A stretch of 64,000 bases of DNA from Microbacterium sp. AZCO (GCF_039614715.1 NZ_CP154857.1:682001-746000); one strand, 5' to 3'. Numbered from the stretch's first letter, positions 28,379-38,079 are shown. The notes: generated by a model from the letters alone, not told the origin. Made by a program: numbers and translations.

Positions 28379-29125
28379 ATGACCGATTTCGCCTCCCGTC
28401 CTGAACTCACCCTTCTCCCCGCTGTCGACGTCGCCGACGGCAAAGCCGTGCGTCTGACGCAGGGCGAGGCCGGCTCCGAGACGAGTTACGGCGATCCCAT
28501 CGAGGCCGCCGTCGAGTGGGCGTCGCAGGGGGCGGAGTGGATCCACCTGGTCGACCTCGACGCCGCCTTCGGCCGCGGCACGAACGCGCCGGTGCTGCGC
28601 AAGGTCATCAAGCAGGTGCGCGGCGTGCTGGTCGAGCTCTCCGGCGGCATCCGCGACGACGCCACGCTCGAGGCCGCTCTCGAGTCCGGCGCTGCGCGCA
28701 TCAACCTCGGCACCGCGGCGCTCGAGAACCCCGAGTGGGCCGCCGACGTGATCGGGCGCTACGGCGACGTCATCGCCGTGGGGCTCGACGTGCGCGGCAC
28801 GACCCTCGCAGCGCGCGGCTGGACCCGCGACGGGGGCGACCTCTGGACCGTCCTCGATCGGCTCGAAGAGGCCGGCTGCAGCCGCTACGTCGTGACCGAC
28901 GTCACGAAGGACGGCACCCTCCGCGGCCCGAACCTCGACCTCCTGCGCGAGGTGACCTCCCGCACGCCGAAGCCCGTCGTGGCGTCGGGCGGCATCTCGA
29001 GCCTCGACGACATCGAGGCGCTGCGCACTCTCGTCCCGCTCGGCGTCGAGGGCGCGATCGTCGGCAAGGCCCTCTACGCGGGCGCGTTCACGCTCGCCGA
29101 GGCGCTGGATGTCGCACGGGGCTGA
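28379..29125 (+). CDS. hisA: Phosphoribosyl isomerase (HisA/PriA)
   Basis: TIM-barrel isomerase opening the ribose of ProFAR to PRFAR in histidine synthesis. The 248-residue protein shows [15 protein letters not shown], the catalytic Asp in that segment, ELSGGIRDD, and Asp plus phosphate-binding [10 protein letters not shown]. Many actinobacteria use one enzyme (PriA) for both HisA and TrpF reactions, and this could be such a dual enzyme. ATG 28379 is used; an in-frame GTG at 28337 would add 14 residues not expected for the family. The following gene overlaps its end by 17 bases. Confidence 0.95.
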   Translation: MTDFASRPELTLLPAVDVADGKAVRLTQGEAGSETSYGDPIEAAVEWASQGAEWIHLVDLDAAFGRGTNAPVLRKVIKQVRGVLVELSGGIRDDATLEAALESGAARINLGTAALENPEWAADVIGRYGDVIAVGLDVRGTTLAARGWTRDGGDLWTVLDRLEEAGCSRYVVTDVTKDGTLRGPNLDLLREVTSRTPKPVVASGGISSLDDIEALRTLVPLGVEGAIVGKALYAGAFTLAEALDVARG

Positions 29126-29888
29126 TCACCCGCACCACGGCGCCGACTCGGCCGGTGTGCCGTGGGAGGGCCGTCGATTCGAGGCCAACGCGCACTCGAA
29201 CGACGACGGCTCCGCGGATCCGCGCCTGCATGCGGCGCTCATCGCGTTCCGCGAGGGCACGGGCGACCAGGTCGCGATCGTCGACGCCTATCGGACGGCC
29301 CGGCTGCTGATCCCGCTCGTCGCCGAGAAGGGATCGGACGGCGTCGGCGCACACGGGCTCGTCGTCGACAAGACGCAGGAGCTCTCGATCGTGACGGTCG
29401 CCGCTCCCGACGGCCGGCGGGTGCTTCCCGTGTTCACGTCGGTGCAGACGATATCGAGATGGGATGCCGCGGCCCGGCCCGTGCCCGCCGACGGCGTCCG
29501 CACGGCTCTCGCGGCCGCCGACGACGACACCGACCTCATCGTCGTCGACCCGGGCTCGGAGACCGAGTTCGTGCTCCGCCGACCCGCCGTGTGGGCGATC
29601 GCGCAGGGACAGCCGTGGGAGCCGAGCTTCGCCTCGCCCGAGGTCTTCGCGGGCCTGCAGGCGAGCGTCGGCGGAGAGCTGGCCGTGCTCGACCTCGGCG
29701 TCGCGCCCGGCGACCCGACGGGCCGGCTGCGCGGTCCGGAGCTCGTCGTCCGCCTCGAGCTCATGCCCGGACTCGATCAGTCCGAGCTCGACGCCGTGCT
29801 CGCCCGCCTCGCGAAGCGCTGGGCGGCCGACGACCGCATCGCGGTGCTCGTCGACTCCCTCACGGTCAAGCTCGTCCGCGCCCGCTGA
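29109..29888 (+). CDS. SseB family protein
   Basis: A 259-residue protein containing an SseB-type domain (N-terminal half: [22 protein letters not shown] followed by a second conserved block with [13 protein letters not shown]). In enterobacteria SseB relates to rhodanese/serine sensitivity; its actinobacterial role is unknown. It overlaps the hisA 3' end by 17 bases and appears co-translated with it, an arrangement seen in other actinobacteria, so it may be a passenger or modulator of the his operon. No membrane segment or signal peptide. Confidence 0.8.
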   Translation: MSHGADHPHHGADSAGVPWEGRRFEANAHSNDDGSADPRLHAALIAFREGTGDQVAIVDAYRTARLLIPLVAEKGSDGVGAHGLVVDKTQELSIVTVAAPDGRRVLPVFTSVQTISRWDAAARPVPADGVRTALAAADDDTDLIVVDPGSETEFVLRRPAVWAIAQGQPWEPSFASPEVFAGLQASVGGELAVLDLGVAPGDPTGRLRGPELVVRLELMPGLDQSELDAVLARLAKRWAADDRIAVLVDSLTVKLVRAR

Positions 29889-30093
29889 CCGCAAGTCGAC
29901 GCGGCGATCCGCGTGCGCACCTGCCGAGGTGCGGCGATCTGCCGCTCCCGAGACTCGCTCACTCGCTGCGATTCGCCTGTCCCGCGGCACTTCGCCGCGA
30001 TGGAACGCCCCGCGGTACGACGGCCGCCCCTTGCGACCCGCCCGCGCGAGGGCAGATGATCGGCTCGGCGACGGGGCCCGGGGAGGCGCGCGG
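29889..30093 (+). other. Intergenic region, nothing identified
   Basis: 205 bases between the SseB gene and the decarboxylase gene. There is a small hairpin near 29985 (GCGG-cacttcg-CCGC) and the string TTCGCCTGTCCCG, also seen near 10859. No gene, promoter or terminator can be named with confidence. Confidence 0.4.
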
Positions 30094-31605
30094 ATGAGCG
30101 ACGACACGCGAGAGCACAACACGACGCACGACTGGGCGCGGCACGACGCCGAGTCGCACCACGCCGAGCCGCACCACGCCGAGTGGCGTGACGCCGAGCC
30201 GCACGCCGAGCACCGCGTGCCCGACGGCGAGTACCGGCGCCCCCTCCACCTCGCGCACCGCCACGCGATGTCGTGGCTCGAGTCTCTCGACGAGCGCCCG
30301 ATCCGCCCCGAGCTCGACGTCGACGGCATCCTCGCCCGTCTCGATCAGGATCTCCCCGAGGAGGGACGGGATGCCGCCGCGGTCGTCGACGAGCTCGCGA
30401 CGGCCGCCGAGCCCGGCCTCATGGCGATGGGATCGTCGCGCTTCTACGGCTTCGTCATCGGCGGCGCCTACCCCGCGGCACTCGCGGCGGACTGGCTCGT
30501 GTCGGCGTGGGATCAGAACACCGGCTCGCGCCAGCCGACCCCGGCGACCGCGGCGGTCGAGGAGACGGCCGCGCGCTGGGTCGTCGACCTCCTGGGCCTC
30601 CCGCACGGCAGCGGAGTCGGGTTCGCGACCGGCGCGACGAGCGCCAATCTCGCGTGCCTCATCGCAGCGCGCGATGCCGTCCTGCGCGAGCGCGGGGTCG
30701 ACCCCTCGCTCGGCCTGCAGCACGCGCCGCCGGTGCGCTTCTTCGCGGGTGATTCCGTGCACACCTCGGTCGTGCTCGCTGGCCGGATGTCGGGCCTCGG
30801 CGCGCCGCACACGGTCGGCGCCGACGCCGAGGGCCGCATCGACGTCGCGGGTCTCGAACGCGCACTCCACGACCACGGCGACGCGCCCGCGATCGTCGCG
30901 CTGCAGGCCGGCGACGTCCACTCGGGCGCCTTCGACGACTTCGCGGCAGCCGTCGAGATCGCGCACCTCGCCGGTGCGTGGGTGCACGTCGACGGCGCGT
31001 TCGGGCTGTGGGCCGCGGCATCCCCTCGTCTCCGGCATCTCACGGGGGGACTGGAGCAGGCGGACTCCTGGGCGACGGACGCGCACAAGACGCTCAACGT
31101 GCCGTACGACTGCGGCGTCGCGATCGTGCGCGACGAGGCCGCGATGGCCGCGGCGCTCGGCGCCCACGCGGCGTATCTGCCGTCGGTCGAGAGCATCCCC
31201 GATCCCTACGACCGGGTGCCCGAGCTCTCGCGCCGGGCGCGCGGCGTGCCGGTGTGGGCCGCCCTGCGCTCGCTCGGCAGAAGCGGGGTCGTCGACCTCG
31301 TCGACGGGCTCGTGGATGCCGCCGCCGGCCTCGCCGACGGCTTCCGAGGCATCCCGGGCCTGGCCGTGGTCAACGACGTCGTCTTCACGCAGGTGTGCCT
31401 CGCGGCGCCGACCGACGAGCAGACGGCGGCGCTGGGGGAGTGGCTGCGTGCCGAGGGAACGGTGTGGGCCTCGTCATCCCGCTGGCGGGACCGCACGGTC
31501 GTGCGCTTCGCCGTGAGCAATCGCGGGACGGATGCCGAGGCCGTGCGCCGCACGGTCGACGCCGTCGCGCGCGGGGTGGACGCACTCGGAATCGCGAAGG
31601 GTTAG
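30094..31605 (+). CDS. Pyridoxal-dependent group II decarboxylase-like protein
   Basis: A 503-residue PLP fold-type I protein resembling aromatic-amino-acid/glutamate decarboxylases and related aminotransferases. The PLP lysine is Lys332 (in DAHKTLNVPYDCG), the cofactor Asp lies in WVHVDGAFGLWA, and GFATGATSANL binds phosphate. The N-terminus (residues ~8-40) is unusually His-rich, with repeated HxAE units. The ATG has GGGGAGG about eight bases upstream. It converges with the DUF1844 gene, the stops overlapping by four bases. Whether it decarboxylates an amino acid, and which one, cannot be decided. Confidence 0.85.
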   Translation: MSDDTREHNTTHDWARHDAESHHAEPHHAEWRDAEPHAEHRVPDGEYRRPLHLAHRHAMSWLESLDERPIRPELDVDGILARLDQDLPEEGRDAAAVVDELATAAEPGLMAMGSSRFYGFVIGGAYPAALAADWLVSAWDQNTGSRQPTPATAAVEETAARWVVDLLGLPHGSGVGFATGATSANLACLIAARDAVLRERGVDPSLGLQHAPPVRFFAGDSVHTSVVLAGRMSGLGAPHTVGADAEGRIDVAGLERALHDHGDAPAIVALQAGDVHSGAFDDFAAAVEIAHLAGAWVHVDGAFGLWAAASPRLRHLTGGLEQADSWATDAHKTLNVPYDCGVAIVRDEAAMAAALGAHAAYLPSVESIPDPYDRVPELSRRARGVPVWAALRSLGRSGVVDLVDGLVDAAAGLADGFRGIPGLAVVNDVVFTQVCLAAPTDEQTAALGEWLRAEGTVWASSSRWRDRTVVRFAVSNRGTDAEAVRRTVDAVARGVDALGIAKG

Positions 31606-32012
31606 TTGACCGGCCCCGTCCACTTCTCGCCGGGCCCCTTGCCGATCGGGTCGGGGATGACGGATGCCTCGCGGAACGCGAGCTGCAGCGAGCGGAGCCC
31701 GTCCCGCAGCGACCGCGCGTGCATGTCGCTGATCTCGGGGGCGCCCGCCGTGATGAGGCCGGCGAGGGCGTTGATGAGCTTGCGCGCTTCGTCGAGGTCG
31801 GTCTGGTTGGCGGGGTCGTCGGCGAGGCCCACCTTGACGGCGGCGGCGCTCATGAGGTGGACCGCGGTGGTCGTGATGACCTCGACCGCCGGGACGTCCG
31901 CGATGTCGCGCGTCGCCGAGGCTGCGGCTCGCTCCGCCTCCTCCCAGCGGGCGAGGCGCTCAGCCGCCGCCGCGTCGTCCGGAATGCCCTGCTCGCCCTG
32001 AATCGTCTCCAC
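31602..32012 (-). CDS. DUF1844 family protein
   Basis: A 136-residue acidic protein with the DUF1844 core: [20 protein letters not shown] and then [15 protein letters not shown]. Genes of this family lie next to infC in many actinobacteria; function is unknown. It starts at GTG 32012 and is divergent from infC, with a minus-strand TAGTCT (32033-32028) overlapping the plus-strand -10 of infC. No ribosome-binding site stands out. Confidence 0.85.
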   Translation of the reverse strand: METIQGEQGIPDDAAAAERLARWEEAERAAASATRDIADVPAVEVITTTAVHLMSAAAVKVGLADDPANQTDLDEARKLINALAGLITAGAPEISDMHARSLRDGLRSLQLAFREASVIPDPIGKGPGEKWTGPVN

Positions 32013-32026
32013 GCCACTCTCTCTGC

Positions 32027-32033
32027 TAGACTA
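32027..32033. promoter_or_regulatory. Overlapping divergent -10 elements of infC and DUF1844 gene
   Basis: Plus-strand TAGACT (32027-32032) and minus-strand TAGTCT (32033-32028) share five bases. The infC transcript would begin near 32039, giving a leader of about 250 bases. No convincing -35 on either strand. Confidence 0.45.
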
Positions 32034-32041
32034 TGGCGGGC

Positions 32042-32254
32042 TCCGGAGCGCTCTGCTCCGGAACGAAAGAGGATCACATCCCACCCGCGCTTGCCGCTCC
32101 AGGCTACCGGGTCCACGCACTCCGCCCCGTCCGCTTGCGGCCGGGGTAGCCCGCGATGCGAAGCGTCGCGGGGAGAAGGGTGCAGCAAGCCGGCGCTCAG
32201 GCGTCGTGCGGGTGGCGTGAATCTCTTCCGCCCGCGACACGCCCCGTGTCGCGG
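32042..32254 (+). promoter_or_regulatory. Structured infC leader
   Basis: Two strong hairpins bracket the leader: TCCGGAGC-gctct-GCTCCGGA (32042-32062) and CCGCGACAC-gcccc-GTGTCGCGG (32232-32254). Between them are GC-rich segments able to pair. In other bacteria infC operons are repressed by ribosomal protein L20 or by IF3 itself; a similar leader-based control is inferred here, but no known leader family was recognised. Confidence 0.5.
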
Positions 32255-32287
32255 TGACCGACACCCTGCACGAAAGAGGAGTTCCGC

Positions 32288-32938
<651 letters not shown>

Positions 32939-33010
32939 GGCCCCCACAGACTCCCGCTCCGGCGGGACATCAGCTCCCGCCTGGTCGGGATACACAACGA
33001 AGGAAGAAAG

Positions 33011-33205
33011 ATGCCGAAGCAGAAGACCCACTCGGGTGCCAAGAAGCGTTTCAAGGTGACCGGCACGGGCAAGCTCAAGAAGCAGCAGGCGAACCTCCGC
33101 CACAACTTCGAGGGCAAGCCCACCAAGCGCACGCGCCGCCTCTCCGCGGACAAGATCCTCTCCCCGGGTGACGCCAAGGTCGCCAAGAAGCTCCTCGGCA
33201 TCTGA
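33011..33205 (+). CDS. rpmI: 50S ribosomal protein L35
   Basis: A 64-residue basic protein of the large ribosomal subunit, beginning [14 protein letters not shown] as is typical. AAGGAAGAAAG precedes the ATG. Second gene of the infC-rpmI-rplT operon, 72 bases after infC. Confidence 0.98.
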   Translation: MPKQKTHSGAKKRFKVTGTGKLKKQQANLRHNFEGKPTKRTRRLSADKILSPGDAKVAKKLLGI

Positions 33206-33234
33206 GCGCCGACGCACGTTAGGAAGTAGAAGAA

Positions 33235-33618
33235 ATGGCTAGAGTCAAGCGGGCCGTCAACGCCCACAAGAAGCGTCGCGTCATCCTCGAGCGCGCCTCG
33301 GGTTACCGTGGCCAGCGTTCGCGTCTGTACCGCAAGGCGAAGGAGCAGGTCACCCACTCGCTCGTCTACGCGTACCGCGACCGTCGCAAGCGCAAGGGCG
33401 ACTTCCGCCGCCTGTGGATCCAGCGCATCAACGCCGCTGCCCGCCAGAACGGCATCACGTACAACCGCTTCATCCAGGGCCTCGGCCTCGCGGGCGTGCA
33501 GGTCGACCGCCGCATCCTCGCCGACCTCGCGGTGAACGAGCCCGCCGTCTTCGCGTCGCTCGTCGCGACGGCCAAGGGCGCTCTCCCCGAGAACGTCAAC
33601 GCGCCGAAGTCCGCCTAA
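33235..33618 (+). CDS. rplT: 50S ribosomal protein L20
   Basis: A 127-residue early assembly protein of the 50S subunit that binds 23S rRNA; in several bacteria it also represses the infC operon. The highly conserved segments [32 protein letters not shown] and [11 protein letters not shown] are present. It starts 29 bases after rpmI with AGGAAG upstream, and a strong terminator follows its stop. Confidence 0.98.
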   Translation: MARVKRAVNAHKKRRVILERASGYRGQRSRLYRKAKEQVTHSLVYAYRDRRKRKGDFRRLWIQRINAAARQNGITYNRFIQGLGLAGVQVDRRILADLAVNEPAVFASLVATAKGALPENVNAPKSA

Positions 33619-33635
33619 GCACAGGCATCCTGTCC

Positions 33636-33669
33636 GAAAGGGCGTCCTCCCCGGGGAGGGCGCCCTTTC
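33636..33669 (+). terminator. Intrinsic terminator after rplT
   Basis: Long hairpin with arms GAAAGGGCG-t-CCTCCCC and GGGGAGG-g-CGCCCTTTC; only a T/G opposition in the middle. It ends in TTTCG and closes the infC-rpmI-rplT operon. Confidence 0.85.
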
Positions 33670-33707
33670 GCGTGCGTGCGCGGAACGGATTCGGGATGCT
33701 GCGCCTC

Positions 33708-33713
33708 TATGCT
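33708..33713 (+). promoter_or_regulatory. -10 element (TATGCT) of the TrmH-type gene
   Basis: TATGCT ends six bases before GTG 33720. Because the frame is open far upstream, this element is what fixes the start. Confidence 0.6.
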
Positions 33714-33719
33714 GATCTC

Positions 33720-34526
33720 GTGCTCGAGAACCCGCGTTCGCCGCGCGTGCGCGCCGTCGCGAAGCTCGTGAAGCGCAGCGCGCGGCAGGAGACCGGCCTC
33801 TTCCTCGCCGAAGGGCCGCAGGCCGCCCGCGAGATCCTCGCGTATCGTCCCGACACGCTCGTCGAGCTCTTCGCGACACCCAGCGCGATGGAGCGGCACG
33901 GCGATATCCGCGATGCGGCGCGCGACGCCGGCGTCGAGGTCGTCTTCACGACGGAGGCCGTGCTCGATGCGATGGCCGACACCGTCACGCCGCAGGGGAT
34001 CGTCGCCGTGGCGCGGCAGGCGCCGACGTCGATGCGCGACGTGTTCGCGGCATCCCCCCGTCTCGTCGCGATCTGCGAAGAGGTGCGCGATCCCGGCAAT
34101 CTGGGCACGATCATCCGGGCGGCCGACGCCGCGGGAGCGGATGCCGTCATACTGACGGGGCGGACGGTCGACCCGTACAACCCCAAGGTCGTCCGCGCGA
34201 CCACGGGGTCGCTCTTCCACCTGCCGGTCGCGGTCGATGTCGAGCTCCCGGCGACCGTCGAGCAGGCGCACGCCGCAGGGCTGCGGGTCATCGCGGCCGA
34301 TGTCGGGGGAGACGATTTCCTCGCGCGCCGGGACGTGCTGGCCGAGCCGACCGCCTGGCTCTTCGGCAACGAGGCGCGCGGGCTCGACGAGGAAGCCCTC
34401 GCGCACGCCGATCTGTCGCTGCGACTGCCGATCTACGGCGCCGCGGAGTCCCTCAATCTCGCCACCGCGGCGAGCGTCTGCCTCTACGAGACGGCCTTCG
34501 CGCAGCGCGCCGGCGACGCATCCTGA
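33720..34526 (+). CDS. TrmH/SpoU family RNA 2'-O-methyltransferase (TsnR-like)
   Basis: SAM-dependent 2'-O-methyltransferase of the knotted SPOUT class, acting on rRNA or tRNA. The 268-residue protein has an N-terminal RNA-binding domain (RVRAVAKLVKRSARQETGLF ...) and the three SPOUT motifs: motif 1 EEVRDPGNLGTIIRAADAAG, motif 2 ending in FGNEARGLDEE, motif 3 LPIYGAAESLNLATAAS. GTG 33720 follows a TATGCT -10 by six bases, so the transcript is leaderless. A TsnR-like gene after rplT is conserved in actinobacteria. The target nucleotide is unknown. Confidence 0.92.
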   Translation: MLENPRSPRVRAVAKLVKRSARQETGLFLAEGPQAAREILAYRPDTLVELFATPSAMERHGDIRDAARDAGVEVVFTTEAVLDAMADTVTPQGIVAVARQAPTSMRDVFAASPRLVAICEEVRDPGNLGTIIRAADAAGADAVILTGRTVDPYNPKVVRATTGSLFHLPVAVDVELPATVEQAHAAGLRVIAADVGGDDFLARRDVLAEPTAWLFGNEARGLDEEALAHADLSLRLPIYGAAESLNLATAASVCLYETAFAQRAGDAS

Positions 34527-34596
34527 GCCGTCCGTCTTCTGTTACAGGTCGGTAAAGGCTCTCGGCAACCCCTGGCACAGCGTCATAGGAGGCTCC

Positions 34597-34602
34597 TAGG
34601 GT
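34597..34602 (+). promoter_or_regulatory. -10 element (TAGGGT) of the transporter ATPase gene
   Basis: TAGGGT ends six bases before the ATG at 34609; no Shine-Dalgarno. Predicted leaderless start of the transporter operon. Confidence 0.6.
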
Positions 34603-34608
34603 GCCGGT

Positions 34609-35400
34609 ATGGCGACACTCGACGACGGTGCCCCGAAGACGTCCAACATCTCCGTGCGTCGCGGTGACCCGCTCGTGGTCATCACCGACGTGCAGAAGCA
34701 CTACGGCGACTTCCAGGCGTTGAAAGACATCGACCTGACGGTCAACCGCGGAGAGGTGGTCGTGGTGATCGGGCCCTCCGGCTCGGGCAAGTCGACCCTC
34801 TGCCGCACGATCAACCGGCTCGAGACGATCACGAGCGGCACGATCACGATCGACGGCAAGGAGCTGCCCAAGGAGGGGCGGGCCCTCGCGGAGCTCCGCG
34901 CTGACGTCGGCATGGTCTTCCAGTCGTTCAACCTGTTCGCGCACCTCACGATCCTCGACAACGTCACGCTCGGGCCCATCAAGGTGCGCAAGATGAAGAA
35001 GGCGGATGCCGAACGCGAGGCGAAGGTGCTCCTCGATCGCGTCGGGGTCGGCCAGCAGGCATCCAAGCTCCCCGCTCAGCTCTCGGGCGGCCAGCAGCAG
35101 CGCGTCGCGATCGCCCGCGCGCTCGCGATGAACCCCAAGGTCATGCTCTTCGACGAGCCGACGAGCGCGCTCGACCCCGAGATGATCAACGAGGTGCTCG
35201 ACGTCATGGTGAGCCTCGCCCAGGAGGGCATGACGATGATCGTCGTGACCCACGAGATGGGCTTCGCGCGCAAGGCCGCCGATCGCGTCGTCTTCATGGC
35301 CGACGGCCAGATCGTCGAGGAGTCGACGCCGGAGCAGTTCTTCACGAACGCGCAGTCCGCCCGCGCGAAGGACTTCCTGTCGAAGCTGCTCACGCACTGA
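34609..35400 (+). CDS. gluA: Polar amino acid (glutamate-type) ABC transporter, ATPase
   Basis: ATPase of a type I amino acid importer. The 263 residues have Walker [10 protein letters not shown] (55-63), the Q-loop in [13 protein letters not shown], signature LSGGQQQR, Walker [15 protein letters not shown] and the H-loop VTHEM. An N-terminal extension of about 20 residues precedes the usual family start. It heads a four-gene set (ATPase, binding protein, two permeases) in the order of gluABCD of Corynebacterium glutamicum, hence the symbol; the substrate (glutamate or aspartate) is inferred from that order and from similarity. Confidence 0.9.
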   Translation: MATLDDGAPKTSNISVRRGDPLVVITDVQKHYGDFQALKDIDLTVNRGEVVVVIGPSGSGKSTLCRTINRLETITSGTITIDGKELPKEGRALAELRADVGMVFQSFNLFAHLTILDNVTLGPIKVRKMKKADAEREAKVLLDRVGVGQQASKLPAQLSGGQQQRVAIARALAMNPKVMLFDEPTSALDPEMINEVLDVMVSLAQEGMTMIVVTHEMGFARKAADRVVFMADGQIVEESTPEQFFTNAQSARAKDFLSKLLTH

Positions 35401-35530
35401 CGCCTGCCACAGACCCTCGCCGCATCCCTCGCACGAAAGGACGACGCACCGCACGACACAGATGCATCACGGACGGACCCGAACGTCACACGGAACCAGC
35501 ACATCGCATGCGCAACCAGGAGGACATCAC

Positions 35531-36445
35531 ATGAGAAGGTCACGGATCATCGCAGGGCTCGGTCTCGCCGCCGCAGCAATGCTCGCACTCACAGCGTGCA
35601 ACAGCGGCACGCCGGGCGCACCCGAGGGAGGGGGCTCGTCGGCGAGCCCCGAGGCGAGCGGACCGTGGTTCACGGTCGCGGAGGACGTCTCGATCGACGG
35701 CAGCCCCACGTTCGACGCCATCAAGGAGCGCGGCTCCGTCAAGGTCGGCGTCAAGGAGGACCAGCCCGGTCTCGGCTACCTCGACCCCACGACAGGCGAC
35801 CGCACGGGCTTCGACGTCGACGTCGCCCGCTGGATCGCGGCATCCCTCGGCTACGACGAGGACAAGATCGAGTTCCAGGCGATCCCCTCGGCGAACCGCG
35901 AGCAGGCGATCGTCAACGGCGACATCGACTACTACGTCGGCACCTACTCGATCACGGACAAGCGCAAGGAGCAGATCTCCTTCGCCGGACCGTACTTCGT
36001 GACGGGTCAGGGTCTTCTCGTCGCCGCGGACAACGACGACATCAAGGGGCCCGAGGATCTCGCCGGCAAGAACGTCTGCTCGGCGACGGGCTCGACCTCG
36101 ATCCAGCGGATCAAGACCGACTACCCCGAGGCGAAGACGACCGAGTTCGACACGTACTCGCAGTGCGTCGAGCAGCTCAAGACGGGACAGGTGGATGCCG
36201 TCACCACCGATGAGGCGATCCTCATCGGCTACGCGGCCCAGGACCCCGAGGCCCTCAAGGTCGTCGGCGACGTCTTCAGCGAGGAGCGCTACGGCGTCGG
36301 CATCGCGAAGGGCGACACGGCGCTGCAGGAGTTCATCAACACCATGTTCACCGACGGCGGCGACATCTGGCAGGCGATCTTCGACAAGAACCTCGGCTCG
36401 GCCGGGGTCTCGGGCGAGCAGCCCGCGGTCGACCCCGTCAGCTGA
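35531..36445 (+). CDS. gluB: Glutamate-type ABC transporter substrate-binding lipoprotein
   Basis: A 304-residue periplasmic-binding-protein-fold lipoprotein (SBP_bac_3). The signal peptide ends in the lipobox LTAC with lipidated Cys23, after a hydrophobic stretch. A linker rich in Gly/Ser/Pro follows, then the ligand-binding lobes (GSVKVGVKEDQPGLGY, TGFDVDVARWIA, QISFAGPYF). ATG 35531 is selected because AGGAGGA lies six bases upstream and a signal peptide begins there; an earlier in-frame ATG at 35462 would bury the signal sequence. A strong hairpin follows its stop and would favour high binding-protein output. Confidence 0.92.
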   Translation: MRRSRIIAGLGLAAAAMLALTACNSGTPGAPEGGGSSASPEASGPWFTVAEDVSIDGSPTFDAIKERGSVKVGVKEDQPGLGYLDPTTGDRTGFDVDVARWIAASLGYDEDKIEFQAIPSANREQAIVNGDIDYYVGTYSITDKRKEQISFAGPYFVTGQGLLVAADNDDIKGPEDLAGKNVCSATGSTSIQRIKTDYPEAKTTEFDTYSQCVEQLKTGQVDAVTTDEAILIGYAAQDPEALKVVGDVFSEERYGVGIAKGDTALQEFINTMFTDGGDIWQAIFDKNLGSAGVSGEQPAVDPVS

Positions 36446-36451
36446 TCACGC

Positions 36452-36479
36452 GGGGCGGCGCCGGAAGCGGCGCCGCCCC
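36452..36479 (+). terminator. Intercistronic hairpin after gluB
   Basis: Perfect 11-base stem GGGGCGGCGCC (36452-36462), six-base loop GGAAGC, GGCGCCGCCCC (36469-36479), with no T-run. Probably a partial terminator or 3' stabiliser between the binding-protein and permease genes. Confidence 0.7.
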
Positions 36480-36505
36480 CATCTCTCTCAAGCGAGGAGG
36501 ACGCG

Positions 36506-37153
36506 GTGAATCAGCTCACCGACTACCCCGACGTGTGGCTCGAGGCGCTGTGGGGCACGCTCGTGCTCTTCTTCGCCGGCGGCGCGATCGCGCTGATCCT
36601 CGGCGTCATCGTGGGGGCCATGCGCGTCTCGCCGATCCCGGTGGCACGCGCCGTCGGAACGGTGTACGTCAACTGGATCCGCAACACGCCGCTGACGCTC
36701 GTGATGTTCTTCTTCGCCTTCTGCGTCCCGCTGCTCCTGCCCGGCCGCGCGAACTTCCTCGTGCTCGCGATCTGGGCGCTCGGGATCTACACGGCGACCT
36801 ACGTCGCCGAGACGATCCGCTCCGGCGTCAACACGGTCTCCGTCGGCCAGGCCGAGGCGGCGCGTGCCCTCGGGCTCACCTTCGGCCAGGTCATGTCGCT
36901 CATCGTGCTGCCGCAGGCCGCGCGCTCGGTCATCCCGCCGATGATGAGCGTGTTCATCGCGCTCCTGAAGAACACGACGGTCGCCGCCGGCTTCGCGGTC
37001 GTCAACCTCGGCAACATCCGCGCCGAGATGAGTGAGAAGGGCGAGAACCAGCTCATGACGATCATCTGGGTCATGCTCGCCTTCGTCCTGATGGTGTTCC
37101 TCCTCGCCTGGCTGCAGAGGATCCTCGAGCGGAAGTGGAGGATCGCGCGATGA
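36506..37153 (+). CDS. gluC: Glutamate-type ABC transporter permease 1
   Basis: A 215-residue inner-membrane permease of the His/Glu/Gln/Arg/opine family. It has about five hydrophobic helices and the EAA loop (GQAEAARALGLTFGQVMSLIVLPQAAR) that contacts the ATPase. GTG 36506 follows GAGGAGG by five bases. Its stop overlaps the next permease ATG. It pairs with the following gene as a heterodimer. Confidence 0.92.
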   Translation: MNQLTDYPDVWLEALWGTLVLFFAGGAIALILGVIVGAMRVSPIPVARAVGTVYVNWIRNTPLTLVMFFFAFCVPLLLPGRANFLVLAIWALGIYTATYVAETIRSGVNTVSVGQAEAARALGLTFGQVMSLIVLPQAARSVIPPMMSVFIALLKNTTVAAGFAVVNLGNIRAEMSEKGENQLMTIIWVMLAFVLMVFLLAWLQRILERKWRIAR

Positions 37154-38079
37154 GCTCCTCGGTCCTCTACGACGTCCCCGGTCCGAAGGCCGTCGTCCGC
37201 AACCGCATCCTCGGGATCGTGACGATCGTCGTGGTGCTCGCGATCCTCGGATTCGTGCTCTACCGCTTCTGGGTCACCGGCCAGTTCAGCGCCGAGAAGT
37301 GGTACGCCTTCACCTTCACCCGCATCTGGGAGCAGTTCGGTCTCGCAACGCTGCGGACGCTCGCCGCCTTCGTTGTGGCGGCGATCGGGTCTCTCGTCCT
37401 CGGCTTCCTCCTCGCGATCGGTCGCCTCTCCGACCACGCCTGGGTCAGGATGCCGATCACCGGCGTCACCGAGGTCTTCCGCGCCATCCCGGTGCTCGTG
37501 TTCATGATCCTGCTGTACTACGGGCTCCCCGTCATCGGCATCAAGATGTCGTCGTACTGGGCCGTCGTCATCGCACTCGTGGCGTACAACGGCTCCGTGC
37601 TCGCCGAGGTCGTGCGCGCGGGCGTCGAATCGCTGCCGCGCGGTCAGCGCGAGGCCGGCTTCGCCATCGGCCTGCGGAAGTCAGGCGTGCTGCGCCTCAT
37701 CCTCCTGCCGCAGGCGATCCGCGCGATGCTGCCCGTGATCATCTCGCAGCTGGTCGTGTGCCTGAAGGACACGGCGCTCGGGTTCATCATCACGTACCCC
37801 GAGCTGCTGTACTTCGCCCGCACCCTTGGCTCGAACGCCGTGCTGGGCTCTCCGCTCATCCCGGCGGCGCTCGTGGCCGGCGCGATCTACGTCGTGCTCT
37901 GCCTCGCCCTGTCCTACGCCGCGTACGTCGTGGAGCGTCGGCTGCGGCGCTCGCCGAGCGCGGTCGCGGTCGCCGGTGCGGGCCTCGGCCCGGGCGTCGG
38001 CAACGCGCCCACGACCGACACGGAGCTCATCGCCGCGCAGCAGGAGCGCGACCTCGAGCGCGACGCCGGAGGCTCGTAG
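37150..38079 (+). CDS. gluD: Glutamate-type ABC transporter permease 2
   Basis: A 309-residue partner permease, with helices across the middle 250 residues and the EAA loop RGQREAGFAIGLRKSGVLRL. It starts at ATG 37150 in an ATGA overlap with gluC. The C-terminal 50 residues are polar and poorly conserved, an extension also seen in actinobacterial GluD. Together with gluA-C it forms one importer. Confidence 0.92.
   Translation: MSSSVLYDVPGPKAVVRNRILGIVTIVVVLAILGFVLYRFWVTGQFSAEKWYAFTFTRIWEQFGLATLRTLAAFVVAAIGSLVLGFLLAIGRLSDHAWVRMPITGVTEVFRAIPVLVFMILLYYGLPVIGIKMSSYWAVVIALVAYNGSVLAEVVRAGVESLPRGQREAGFAIGLRKSGVLRLILLPQAIRAMLPVIISQLVVCLKDTALGFIITYPELLYFARTLGSNAVLGSPLIPAALVAGAIYVVLCLALSYAAYVVERRLRRSPSAVAVAGAGLGPGVGNAPTTDTELIAAQQERDLERDAGGS

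Noticed and set aside
10859..29983. Shared 13-base string TTCGCCTGTCCCG near 10859 and 29971
   Set aside because: Short and without symmetric structure; two copies alone do not support a repeat family.
35462..35530. ATG 35462 as the start of the transporter binding protein
   Set aside because: It would place 23 residues before the signal peptide; ATG 35531 has AGGAGGA and a proper lipoprotein signal.
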